DNA from: Fidelibacterota bacterium
Lineage (GTDB): Bacteria; Bipolaricaulota; Bipolaricaulia; UBA7950; UBA9294
Assembly (NCBI GenBank): GCA_024278395.1
Contig: JAJRTG010000009.1
Coordinates: forward strand, 1 to 7,173
DNA: 7,173 nt
Reading direction: 5' to 3'
This document shows, piece by piece, positions 1 to 6,162 of the stretch. The notes below the pieces were generated by a model. It did not search any database. It saw only the letters and a list, made by a program, of their open reading frames with translations, and was not told the origin of the DNA. Each line of letters starts with the position of its first letter. The first letter of the stretch is position 1. The translations under genes were made by a program, and so were the position numbers.

Positions 1-1263
1 AACTACGGGGTGGACGACGGGCTCTATCCCCTTGGGAGCTGCACGATGAAGTACAACCCGAAGCTGTCCGAGGACCTGGCCCGCCTTCCCCGCTTTTCCT
101 CCGCCCATCCCCTCGCCGATCCGAGCCTGGTGCAGGGATCGCTTGCTCTTCTCTACGAGATGGAGCGGATCCTCGCCGGGATCGCCGGGATGGCCGCGGT
201 TACCCTCCAGCCAGCGGCCGGCGCGCACGGGGAACTCACCGGGATGTTCCTCATCCGCAAGTACTTCGAGATGCGGGGGGAGACCGGGCGGAAGGTGATC
301 CTCCTCCCGGACTCGGCGCACGGGACGAACCCGGCATCGGCGACGATCGCCGGGTTCACGGTGCGGGAGATCCACTCCGGCCCGGACGGGATGGTCAACC
401 TCGAGGCGCTGAATGCGGCGCTCGATGAGACGGTCGCCGGGATCATGCTCACCGTCCCGAACACCCTCGGGATCTTCGAGGAGGGGATCCTCGAGGTGAC
501 CGAGCTGGTCCATCAGGCCGGTGGGCTGTGTTACTTCGACGGGGCGAACCTCAATTCCTACATCGGCCGCGCCCGTCCCGGGGACATGGGGGCGGACGTG
601 TTCCACTTCAACCTGCACAAGACCCTCTCCACCCCGCACGGAGGAGGAGGGCCGGGGGCGGGTCCGGTGGCGGTGGCCGAAGAGCTCGTCCCCTATCTTC
701 CGGTGCCGCGGATCGGAAAGGACGGAGACCGTTACTCCCTCGACTGGGACCAGCCCGACTCGATCGGAGCCGTCCATTCGTTCTACGGGAACTTCGGAGT
801 GATCCTTAAGGCGTACGCCTATGTCCTCCAGCTTGGGGACCCCGGGCTGCGCGCCGTGAGCGGAGACGCGGTCCTAAACGCTAATTACCTTCAAACCAGG
901 CTCAAGCGCACCTATTCCCTCCCCTACGACAGGCTGTGCAAGCACGAGTTCGTCCTCTCCGGCAAGGGGATCGGGGAGGGGGTATCGACCCTCGATATCG
1001 CGAAGCGGCTGCTTGACTACGGGTTCCATCCGCCGACGATCTACTTCCCGCTCATCGTGCACGAGGCGCTGATGATCGAGCCGACCGAGACGGAGGGGAG
1101 GGAGACGCTCGACAGGTTCGTGGAAGCGATGGAAGAGATAGCCCGCGAGGCGAAGGAGGATCCGGATCTCCTGCGCGAGGCCCCCACCAGGACGCCGGTG
1201 CGGCGGCTCGACCAGACCCGCGCGGTACGGGAACCGATTTTGACCTACCAGTTTTCCGATTGA
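1..1263 (+). CDS. gcvPB: Glycine dehydrogenase (decarboxylating) subunit 2, 5'-truncated by the window
   Basis: This is the C-terminal-half subunit of the split P-protein of the cytoplasmic glycine cleavage system. With GcvPA it decarboxylates glycine using PLP and passes the aminomethyl group to the lipoyl arm of GcvH. The reading frame is open from base 1, so the start lies upstream; about 55-60 residues are probably missing, judged from the family's usual length of about 475. Visible hallmarks, numbered from base 1, are GSCTMKYNPK at residues 12-21, GAHGE at 74-78, HGTNPAS at 107-113, and LHKT with the PLP-binding lysine at residue 207 (bases 619-621), followed by a glycine-rich PHGGGGPGAGP stretch. 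The C-terminus carries the usual TPVRRLD motif and ends at TGA 1261-1263. The frame is intact. The partner gcvPA is expected just upstream but is outside the window. The gene's 3' end overlaps convergent glmM. Confidence 0.96.
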   Translation, partial: NYGVDDGLYPLGSCTMKYNPKLSEDLARLPRFSSAHPLADPSLVQGSLALLYEMERILAGIAGMAAVTLQPAAGAHGELTGMFLIRKYFEMRGETGRKVILLPDSAHGTNPASATIAGFTVREIHSGPDGMVNLEALNAALDETVAGIMLTVPNTLGIFEEGILEVTELVHQAGGLCYFDGANLNSYIGRARPGDMGADVFHFNLHKTLSTPHGGGGPGAGPVAVAEELVPYLPVPRIGKDGDRYSLDWDQPDSIGAVHSFYGNFGVILKAYAYVLQLGDPGLRAVSGDAVLNANYLQTRLKRTYSLPYDRLCKHEFVLSGKGIGEGVSTLDIAKRLLDYGFHPPTIYFPLIVHEALMIEPTETEGRETLDRFVEAMEEIAREAKEDPDLLREAPTRTPVRRLDQTRAVREPILTYQFSD

Positions 1264-2579
1264 GCGGCGCGCGCGATCGCGGCGACGAGCCGATCCGCCA
1301 CCTCCGCACAGAGGCTCGGATCGAGCGCCTCGACCATCACCCGCACCAGGGGCTGGGTTCCGGAGGCCCGCACGAGGACCCGCCCATCCTTCCCGAGCCT
1401 CTCTTCCTCATGGGAGATTGCCTTCACCACCGTCGGGTGGGAGACGACCCGCGCCGGATCAGCCGCTTCCACGTTTTTCAGGATCTGGGGAAAGAGGGGG
1501 ATCTCTTGCGCCAGCTCAGGGAGGGAAGAGCTATTCACATGGGCGATCTCGAGGAGCTTAACAGCCGTCAGGATCCCGTCTCCGGTTGGGGAATGGTCGG
1601 AGAAGATGATGTGTCCGGACTGCTCGCCTCCGAGACGCGCCCCGCGGGAGTGCATCTCCCGCGCGACGTAGCGGTCCCCCACCGGAGTGCGGAGGATCTC
1701 GATCCCCTCTTCCCTGAGCTTCCGCTCCAGTCCGAGGTTGCTCATCACCGTCGCCACGACGACCGGCGGGGAGAACCGCCCGCTCCGCCGCATGTGCAGC
1801 GCGGCGATCCCCATCATCCTGTCCCCGTCGATCACCTCCCCGTCCGGTCCGACGAGGAGGACGCGGTCACCGTCGCCGTCGAACGCGATTCCGAGATCCG
1901 CCTTGTGTTCCTGCACCGCGGCCTGCAGCGGGGCAAGATGGGTGGAGCCGCATCCCTGGTTGATCCGACGACCGTCCGGTGCGGTGTGCAGTTCGACCAC
2001 CTCGGCGTTGAAGTGGCGCAGGACGCGGGGCGCGATCGCTCCGGTCGCCCCGTAGGCGCAGTCGACCACGATCCGGGTTCCGGAGAGGTCGACCTCGTCC
2101 GATTCGATCGTCCCGACGAGGAATGCGGCATACCTGGTCGCCGCCGCTTCCAACGGTTCGATCTCCCCGACCCGGGGCCCATACGGCGGGCTGTCTAATA
2201 TCTCCTCGATCGCGCGCTCCTGCTCGACGCTGAGCTTCATTCCGGTGCGATCGAAGAACTTGATCCCGTTGTCGGTGGGCGGATTGTGCGACGCCGAGAT
2301 CACCGCGCCCAGAGCGGCGTGTTCGTCTTTGATGAGGAAAGAGATCGCCGGAGTGGGGATGATCCCGGCGAGGAGCACGTCGGCTCCGGCTGAGGCGAAC
2401 CCGGCGGCGAGTGCTCCCTCGAGCATCGGTCCGCTCTCCCGCGTGTCCCGCCCGATGATCACCGTCTCTCCCGGAGTGACGAGCACCTCTGCCGCAGCAC
2501 GGGCGAGGGCGAGGGCGAGCTCCGGAGTGAGGTCGCGGTTCGCCACTCCCCGCACCCCGTCCGTTCCAAAGAGCCTCAT
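1245..2579 (-). CDS. glmM: Phosphoglucosamine mutase
   Basis: This enzyme converts glucosamine-6-phosphate to glucosamine-1-phosphate in the cytoplasm, on the path to UDP-GlcNAc for peptidoglycan and LPS. The 444-residue product has the usual GlmM length and all four alpha-D-phosphohexomutase domains. It begins MRLFGTDGVRG. The phosphoserine loop ISASHNP has the catalytic serine at residue 97, the Mg2+ loop DGDGDR is at 234-239, the sugar-binding GGEQSGH is at 317-323, and the phosphate-binding loop RASGTQP is at 404-410. An in-frame ATG lies three codons upstream at 2588. I chose 2579 because AAGGAGG (2589-2595) abuts the upstream ATG but sits 9 nt from this one, the protein then starts with the canonical motif, and the start makes an ATGA overlap with the preceding gene. 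One small oddity is Q409 in the phosphate loop, where most GlmM proteins have Glu (SGTEP). The stop is TAG at 1247-1245, inside the 3' end of gcvPB on the other strand. Confidence 0.96.
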   Translation of the reverse strand: MRLFGTDGVRGVANRDLTPELALALARAAAEVLVTPGETVIIGRDTRESGPMLEGALAAGFASAGADVLLAGIIPTPAISFLIKDEHAALGAVISASHNPPTDNGIKFFDRTGMKLSVEQERAIEEILDSPPYGPRVGEIEPLEAAATRYAAFLVGTIESDEVDLSGTRIVVDCAYGATGAIAPRVLRHFNAEVVELHTAPDGRRINQGCGSTHLAPLQAAVQEHKADLGIAFDGDGDRVLLVGPDGEVIDGDRMMGIAALHMRRSGRFSPPVVVATVMSNLGLERKLREEGIEILRTPVGDRYVAREMHSRGARLGGEQSGHIIFSDHSPTGDGILTAVKLLEIAHVNSSSLPELAQEIPLFPQILKNVEAADPARVVSHPTVVKAISHEEERLGKDGRVLVRASGTQPLVRVMVEALDPSLCAEVADRLVAAIARAAQSENW

Positions 2580-3019
2580 CTGCTCCATCCTCCTTCCAAG
2601 ATCAGAAGGGGCGGGCCGAGGGCGATCGGATAGATGAGCTCTCCGCTTATCCCGAACTGGAGCCCGTGTGCCGGTCCCCTGTAGGAGAGCCCACCGCCGA
2701 GCACCGGGGCGGGGAACCTGGCGTTCAGGTCGAAGTAGGCGATTCCTCCGGTCACATCAAGATAGCTCCCTCCGCCTCCGATGGGGATCTCCACCCCGCT
2801 GCGGAGGAGGGTCTGTCCTGAAGGGGAGATGAGCAGGCTCGCCACTCCGTAACCAAATGGGAGTTCGCTTCTGAGGGTGACGCCGAAGAGGGGAGGCAGA
2901 CCGCCGAACGGGATGCTGATGGTCAGGCTGACCGCGTCGATTCCTCCTCCGAATGCAGGTGGAGCGGAGGGAAAGATGACGAGGAGCGAGACAACTACAA
3001 CCACCAGGTATATCCGCAT
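2576..3019 (-). CDS. Small exported protein of unknown function, probably beta-rich
   Basis: I do not recognise this 147-residue protein. The N-terminus is a clear Sec signal: MRIY, then an unbroken Val/Leu/Ile core to about residue 16, then a Pro/Ala/Gly-rich region with likely cleavage near residues 22-24 (AFG/GG). The mature part of about 123 residues is rich in Gly, Pro and short alternating hydrophobic stretches, with no Cys and few charges. That resembles beta-strands joined by tight turns, perhaps a small outer-membrane barrel or a secreted beta protein. The start is ATG at 3019-3017; an in-frame TAG stands only 15 nt upstream, so this is the only reasonable start for the signal peptide. 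No good Shine-Dalgarno sequence precedes it, and translation may depend on ribosomes finishing the CsgG-like gene 35 bp upstream. Its TGA overlaps the glmM ATG as ATGA, so the two are probably coupled. The conserved-looking signal peptide and tight packing argue for a real gene; the function is open. Confidence 0.82.
   Translation of the reverse strand: MRIYLVVVVVSLLVIFPSAPPAFGGGIDAVSLTISIPFGGLPPLFGVTLRSELPFGYGVASLLISPSGQTLLRSGVEIPIGGGGSYLDVTGGIAYFDLNARFPAPVLGGGLSYRGPAHGLQFGISGELIYPIALGPPLLILEGGWSR
2589..2595 (-). promoter_or_regulatory. Ribosome binding site that decides the glmM start
   Basis: AAGGAGG on the minus strand lies inside the end of the upstream small exported-protein gene. It touches the ATG at 2588 with no spacer but is 9 nt from the ATG at 2579, which therefore is the likely start. 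Confidence 0.8.
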
Positions 3020-3054
3020 CGTGGCGTAAGTCTAGCGGATCAGCCCCGTCCTGG

Positions 3055-4680
3055 TCAACCGGACGGGCGGACGATGTCCCCGATGAGGGGGGTGAAATCG
3101 GATGCCTTCACCCCGTAGGCAACGCGGTCGCGCACCTCGACGATGACGATCTCCCCCTTTATCCCGCGCACGTCGTAGCTCAGGATCTTACCGGTGGTGG
3201 GATCGGTGATCAGGTTCTCGGTGTCGAGTACCTGGAAGAAATCGCCCTTGTGCACTCCGGCATTGGCGCCGATGTTTATCACCACGCGTCCGTCGGGGAG
3301 GACCGCCGCCACCTGGCCTTCGGCAGGGACCGGAGCGTTAGTCGGGAGGGCCGACCGAGTGGCGATGATCTGCGGGGCCACGTCCTCCATCCCCTCGATC
3401 AGGCGGGCGACGAGCTGGTTCAGCGTCCGGCTCACCGCTCTTCCCACGATCGTTTCATCGAATCGGTCGCTTCCCACCGTGATCTCATCGATCAGCGGAG
3501 CGACCGGGCTGCTCCCTGGTCTTATCTGGAAATTGAGGGTGGCGATGTAGGAGGTACCGTCCCACAGCTTCGCGGTGTATATCCCAGGGCCCATCTGGAT
3601 GCCGGAGGCGTCGCGTTGGTCCCAGAACCATTCCCCGCATCCACCGTTCGGGATGAACTGCCAATCGAGCCATTTCAGGAACGCCCCTCCACTTCGGTAT
3701 ATCTCGATTCCGTACCACTTGGCAGGGCCTGGGTTCTTGTAGCCGATGCGCACCGTCTCGCTGGGGAAGTAGTAGGGCTTGTCCGTGCGCAGTCCACCCG
3801 CGCATACGTTCACGGATGAAGGGCGGGTAAGGGAGAGGAGCTTGCCCAGATCGATGGAGAAACCGGTCGTTCCCTGCTCGGAACCGGAGGCGGAGACCGC
3901 CTTCACGATCTCCGATGTGTACACGTTCACCAGCCGTGCGGACATCGATACCTCGACCGATGCGTTGCTCACTTTAAAGAAGCCGAGGCTGAGCGAGGAC
4001 TGATTTACGTTCACCTTGGTCACCGACCCGACGATCAGCAGGTCGGCTCCGAGGAGGCGTCCGGCGGCGGTGAGATCGCTCTCCAGGGATGGATTGAGGT
4101 TCCTCTCCTGCATCAACGCTTCCAGTTCGCCCCGTTCAAGTACGCGGATACCGCTGTTCACCAGCCGCTCTATGAGCTCATCGGCCACCCCCGCTCCGAC
4201 GTTGACAAACCCGGAGGAGCTGCGGTCATCGAACCGGGCGACGGCGACCTTGATTTCGGAGAGGACCTTGGCGGCAGAGGGGCTGATCGGTACGGCGACG
4301 GTTACGGCGAGGGCGTTGTTCTGCTCGTTTGATTCCTCGATCCTGTTGAACGGCTGATCCGCTTCCGCACTGATCGTGTGAGTGCCGACCTCCGCAGTCC
4401 ACGTGATGGAGACCGACTTCGCCCTCCCGGGATCGATCCCGAACGGAACCGACGGGGTGGCGACCGGAAAGCCGTCTATGAGGAAGCGGACGGAGAAGGT
4501 TCTATTCACCGGGCTCGTCCCCGCGTTCTCCACCGTGGCGGTAATCGTCACCTGATCCCCAGCGACCGGGGACTCCGGAGAGAGTCCGATTGCTGTGACG
4601 ACGAGATCAGGCCCTGCTATTGCGGCGAGCCCGAAACAAGCGACGAAGAGCAGAGCAACGAGCGGTACCAAACGCTTCAC
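3055..4680 (-). CDS. Exported CARDB / CsgG / FlgT_C-like multidomain protein
   Basis: This 541-residue envelope protein has a mosaic layout. Residues 1-22 are a signal peptide (cleavage likely AIA/GP at 22; Cys15 in FVAC is only a poor lipobox). Residues 24-130 look like a CARDB adhesion-type Ig fold, opening PDLVV and closing with the typical EESNEQNNA. Residues 143-285 match the CsgG/curli-assembly fold: VAVARFDD, ADELIERLVNSGIRVLERGEL, and LLGADLLIVGSVTKV. At 404-432, RFDETIVGRAVSRTLNQLVARL resembles the terminal CsgG helix. The intervening 286-403 looks like an inserted beta-sandwich of FlgD/BsuPI type (GPGIYTAKLWDG at 364-375), with Cys293 and Cys348. Residues 455-539 resemble the FlgT C-terminal domain (NIGANAGVHKGD, DPTTGK, GDIVRP). 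The start is GTG at 4680, with AAGGAGG six bases away. By family it should act at the outer membrane or periplasm. Curli genes csgA, B, E and F are not visible, so a curli role is not supported. Confidence 0.88.
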   Translation of the reverse strand: MKRLVPLVALLFVACFGLAAIAGPDLVVTAIGLSPESPVAGDQVTITATVENAGTSPVNRTFSVRFLIDGFPVATPSVPFGIDPGRAKSVSITWTAEVGTHTISAEADQPFNRIEESNEQNNALAVTVAVPISPSAAKVLSEIKVAVARFDDRSSSGFVNVGAGVADELIERLVNSGIRVLERGELEALMQERNLNPSLESDLTAAGRLLGADLLIVGSVTKVNVNQSSLSLGFFKVSNASVEVSMSARLVNVYTSEIVKAVSASGSEQGTTGFSIDLGKLLSLTRPSSVNVCAGGLRTDKPYYFPSETVRIGYKNPGPAKWYGIEIYRSGGAFLKWLDWQFIPNGGCGEWFWDQRDASGIQMGPGIYTAKLWDGTSYIATLNFQIRPGSSPVAPLIDEITVGSDRFDETIVGRAVSRTLNQLVARLIEGMEDVAPQIIATRSALPTNAPVPAEGQVAAVLPDGRVVINIGANAGVHKGDFFQVLDTENLITDPTTGKILSYDVRGIKGEIVIVEVRDRVAYGVKASDFTPLIGDIVRPSG

Positions 4681-4686
4681 GTTCTT

Positions 4687-4693
4687 CCTCCTT
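4687..4693 (-). promoter_or_regulatory. Ribosome binding site supporting the GTG start of the CsgG-like gene
   Basis: AAGGAGG on the minus strand is six bases before the GTG at 4680-4678. A nearer-upstream ATG overlapping this site is out of frame, so the GTG is the start. Confidence 0.8.
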
Positions 4694-4745
4694 CATTTCA
4701 ACCGTTCTGTAATGATCTACACCGGACATCGAGGTTAGGTTTCAT

Positions 4746-6005
4746 CTATTGCACAGGATAACGCCTCGGCGCTATAAGGAGAAACGGCCCGAGGATCAAT
4801 CCGAGAAGACCGATGATTCCAAGCCCCAATCCGACCCCAACCCAGTCGGCGAGCAACCCGACGAGCGGGGCCAACCCGGCGGTGAGGAGCGTGCGCAGCT
4901 GTGACTCGACTGACAGGCCGGTAGCCATCGTCCTTTGCGGGATGAGATCCGACAGGTACCCGATGATGATGGGGCGGCGCAGGTTCTGCAGCGCGTAGAG
5001 CCCTAAGAACGCCATGATGGCAATCCAGTCCAGCTTCCTCCAAGCGGCAAGCCCGGCTCCCAGGAGGAGGAGCATCCCCAGGAGGTAGAGGCCGTTCGCC
5101 GCTCTGGGGAGGGAGCGGACCCTCTTTTCCACTCTTCCTGCATGGGAGGAGGCGTAGCTCGTCCCGAGGTAGATGAGGAAGTAGAGCCCGCCGACGATGA
5201 GCGCCACCCGCTTTTCCGCGGCAAGGGAGAGGAGTATGGGAAGGGCGATCGCCTGGGATTGCAGGATCGGCTGGAGGTAATCTTTGGTTGCTTTGAACAT
5301 GGCATCGAAGGTTGCGCCGCTCACAAGACCGCGCAGGAGCTCCCCCCTGCGCAGCATCCGGACCGACTCCCTGGCGGTGATCCCGATCCTCTGCAGTAGT
5401 TTTCTTCCCCATCCCCCTTCCACGTGGATCAACTCTCCGTCCAGTGCTTTGGGATAGGAGGCCATGAGGATGAGTTCGAGGAGATAGGGGACCATCGATG
5501 CGGCGAATACGATCCGGTAGCTTCCGGAGTGGAAGACGAGCCCGGCGGCGATCAACGCCCCAATGGCCGATCCGAACTGCGATGCAGCGCGGGTATGGCC
5601 GTAGTATTCCACCCGTTGATCCTCTATCCCCTTGATCCGCAGGTACTCGAGGATCATCGCCTTGTGGGTCCCGGAGCGGAGGGCGTCACCGATTGCGAAC
5701 AGGACCATCGCCAGGACGTATACGGGAAAGCTGGGGAACAGGTAGAAGATGGCGAACGAGACGAGGTAGGCCCCGAAGGCGGCGAGCATCGACTTCCGCC
5801 TCCCGTAGGCGTCGGCGACCACTCCGGTTGGAATCTCGAGAACGTTCGTTGCGATCTCCCGCACCGAGAAGAGAGCCCCGATCTCAAGGAAGGAGAGTCC
5901 CATCTCCCGGAAGAACAGGATGATGAACGGATCGAAGAACCTCAGGTTCTTCAGAAATCCGTACGCCCGGAATTTGTAGTACATCAAGTCCTTCGGGATC
6001 GTCAC
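4746..6005 (-). CDS. MFS transporter (12-TM type), substrate unknown
   Basis: This 419-residue integral inner-membrane protein belongs to the major facilitator superfamily. Strong hydrophobic segments occur throughout, and the motif-A loop GVVADAYGRRK lies at residues 61-71 between TM2 and TM3. A polar, basic central loop at about 185-225 separates the two six-helix halves, and GYLSDLIPQR at 349-358 is the weaker motif-A counterpart in the second half. The segment GDALRSGTHKAMILEYL (106-122) is typical of a drug/sugar-like MFS subgroup, but the substrate cannot be read from sequence. I use the GTG start at 6005, preceded by GGGTGG about 7 nt away. An ATG seven codons in (residue 8, base 5984) is a fair alternative and leaves the conserved YYKFRAYGFLKNLRFF start intact. 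The gene is divergent from the IclR-family gene, a common transporter/regulator arrangement. The CsgG-like gene follows after 65 bp. Confidence 0.92.
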   Translation of the reverse strand: MTIPKDLMYYKFRAYGFLKNLRFFDPFIILFFREMGLSFLEIGALFSVREIATNVLEIPTGVVADAYGRRKSMLAAFGAYLVSFAIFYLFPSFPVYVLAMVLFAIGDALRSGTHKAMILEYLRIKGIEDQRVEYYGHTRAASQFGSAIGALIAAGLVFHSGSYRIVFAASMVPYLLELILMASYPKALDGELIHVEGGWGRKLLQRIGITARESVRMLRRGELLRGLVSGATFDAMFKATKDYLQPILQSQAIALPILLSLAAEKRVALIVGGLYFLIYLGTSYASSHAGRVEKRVRSLPRAANGLYLLGMLLLLGAGLAAWRKLDWIAIMAFLGLYALQNLRRPIIIGYLSDLIPQRTMATGLSVESQLRTLLTAGLAPLVGLLADWVGVGLGLGIIGLLGLILGPFLLIAPRRYPVQ

Positions 6006-6040
6006 TTCGCTACCACCCAGGATGTAACGTGCAGATCGGT

Positions 6041-6069
6041 ACGGTAATCGAAATCAAGAAATAGATCAA
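6041..6069 (-). promoter_or_regulatory. Weak candidate promoter for the MFS gene
   Basis: On the minus strand, TTGATC (6069-6064) is followed after 17 bases by TACCGT (6046-6041). The -35 is good but the -10 matches only three of six bases, so this is a weak call. Its -35 box faces that of the IclR-gene promoter back to back. Transcription would begin near 6034, giving a leader of about 30 nt before the GTG at 6005. Confidence 0.25.
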
Positions 6070-6088
6070 GCACGTTCTTCCCGCTTGA
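6066..6088. repeat. Inverted repeat TCAAGC-N11-GCTTGA between the divergent promoters
   Basis: TCAAGC at 6066-6071 and GCTTGA at 6083-6088 are exact reverse complements separated by 11 bp. They overlap the -35 boxes proposed for both divergent genes. The repeat could be a second protein-binding site, or it may simply arise because two TTGA-type -35 elements face away from each other. It is too short to decide by eye. Confidence 0.35.
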
Positions 6089-6113
6089 CCGCAGGGCTGT
6101 TCTATGGTATCCT
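6085..6113 (+). promoter_or_regulatory. Predicted sigma70-type promoter for the IclR-family gene
   Basis: TTGACC (6085-6090) matches five of six -35 consensus bases. TATCCT (6108-6113) matches four of six -10 bases, and the spacer is exactly 17 bp. The start of transcription would fall near 6119-6122, at the left edge of the 20-bp palindrome, leaving a leader of about 43 nt before the ATG at 6163. The fit is good by eye, but the site is untested. Confidence 0.6.
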
Positions 6114-6121
6114 ATCCGCAT

Positions 6122-6141
6122 TGTGAGAATCGATTCTCACA
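6122..6141. promoter_or_regulatory. Perfect 20-bp palindrome, probable operator
   Basis: The two 10-bp half-sites TGTGAGAATC and GATTCTCACA are exact reverse complements with no spacer. The site begins about 8 bp after the predicted -10 box and ends 21 bp before the IclR-family ATG, so a bound dimer would block initiation or early elongation. IclR-family operators are commonly imperfect palindromes of about 15-20 bp (the E. coli IclR core is TGGAAAT-N-ATTTCCA), and this site has similar dimensions. A Fur/Zur-like regulator is an alternative, but the arms are separated by two bases where a Fur core has one. In RNA it could also form a short hairpin in the leader. Confidence 0.7.
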
Positions 6142-6162
6142 TTATGAGAGAGATGAGCGAAG

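Noticed and set aside
1260..2198. A 312-codon open frame on the plus strand
   Set aside because: It lies wholly antisense to glmM, whose motifs are complete. Its product is His/Arg/Pro-rich with no recognisable domain, a typical shadow frame in GC-rich DNA.
3250..3819. A 189-codon plus-strand frame
   Set aside because: It is antisense to the CsgG-like gene, whose domain motifs are continuous across the region.
3055..4680. A complete curli secretion locus
   Set aside because: Only a CsgG-like domain is present. No csgA/B repeat protein, csgE or csgF is seen, and the protein carries extra domains that CsgG lacks.
4681..4745. A terminator or promoter in the gap between the MFS and CsgG-like genes
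   Set aside because: I found no stable hairpin with a U tract and no convincing -35/-10 pair in these 65 bp, only the ribosome binding site.
4735..5412. A 225-codon minus-strand frame overlapping the MFS gene
   Set aside because: It is a different frame of the same strand inside the transporter. The product is Pro/Arg/His-rich and lacks membrane segments.
5424..6047. A 207-codon open frame on the plus strand
   Set aside because: It is antisense to the MFS transporter and yields a Glu/Asp/Gly-rich low-complexity product with no plausible fold.
6122..6141. The palindrome as a Fur or Zur box
   Set aside because: The TGAGAAT arms are two bases apart, whereas a Fur core has one, and no metal-uptake gene is nearby. 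The adjacent IclR-family gene is the simpler explanation.
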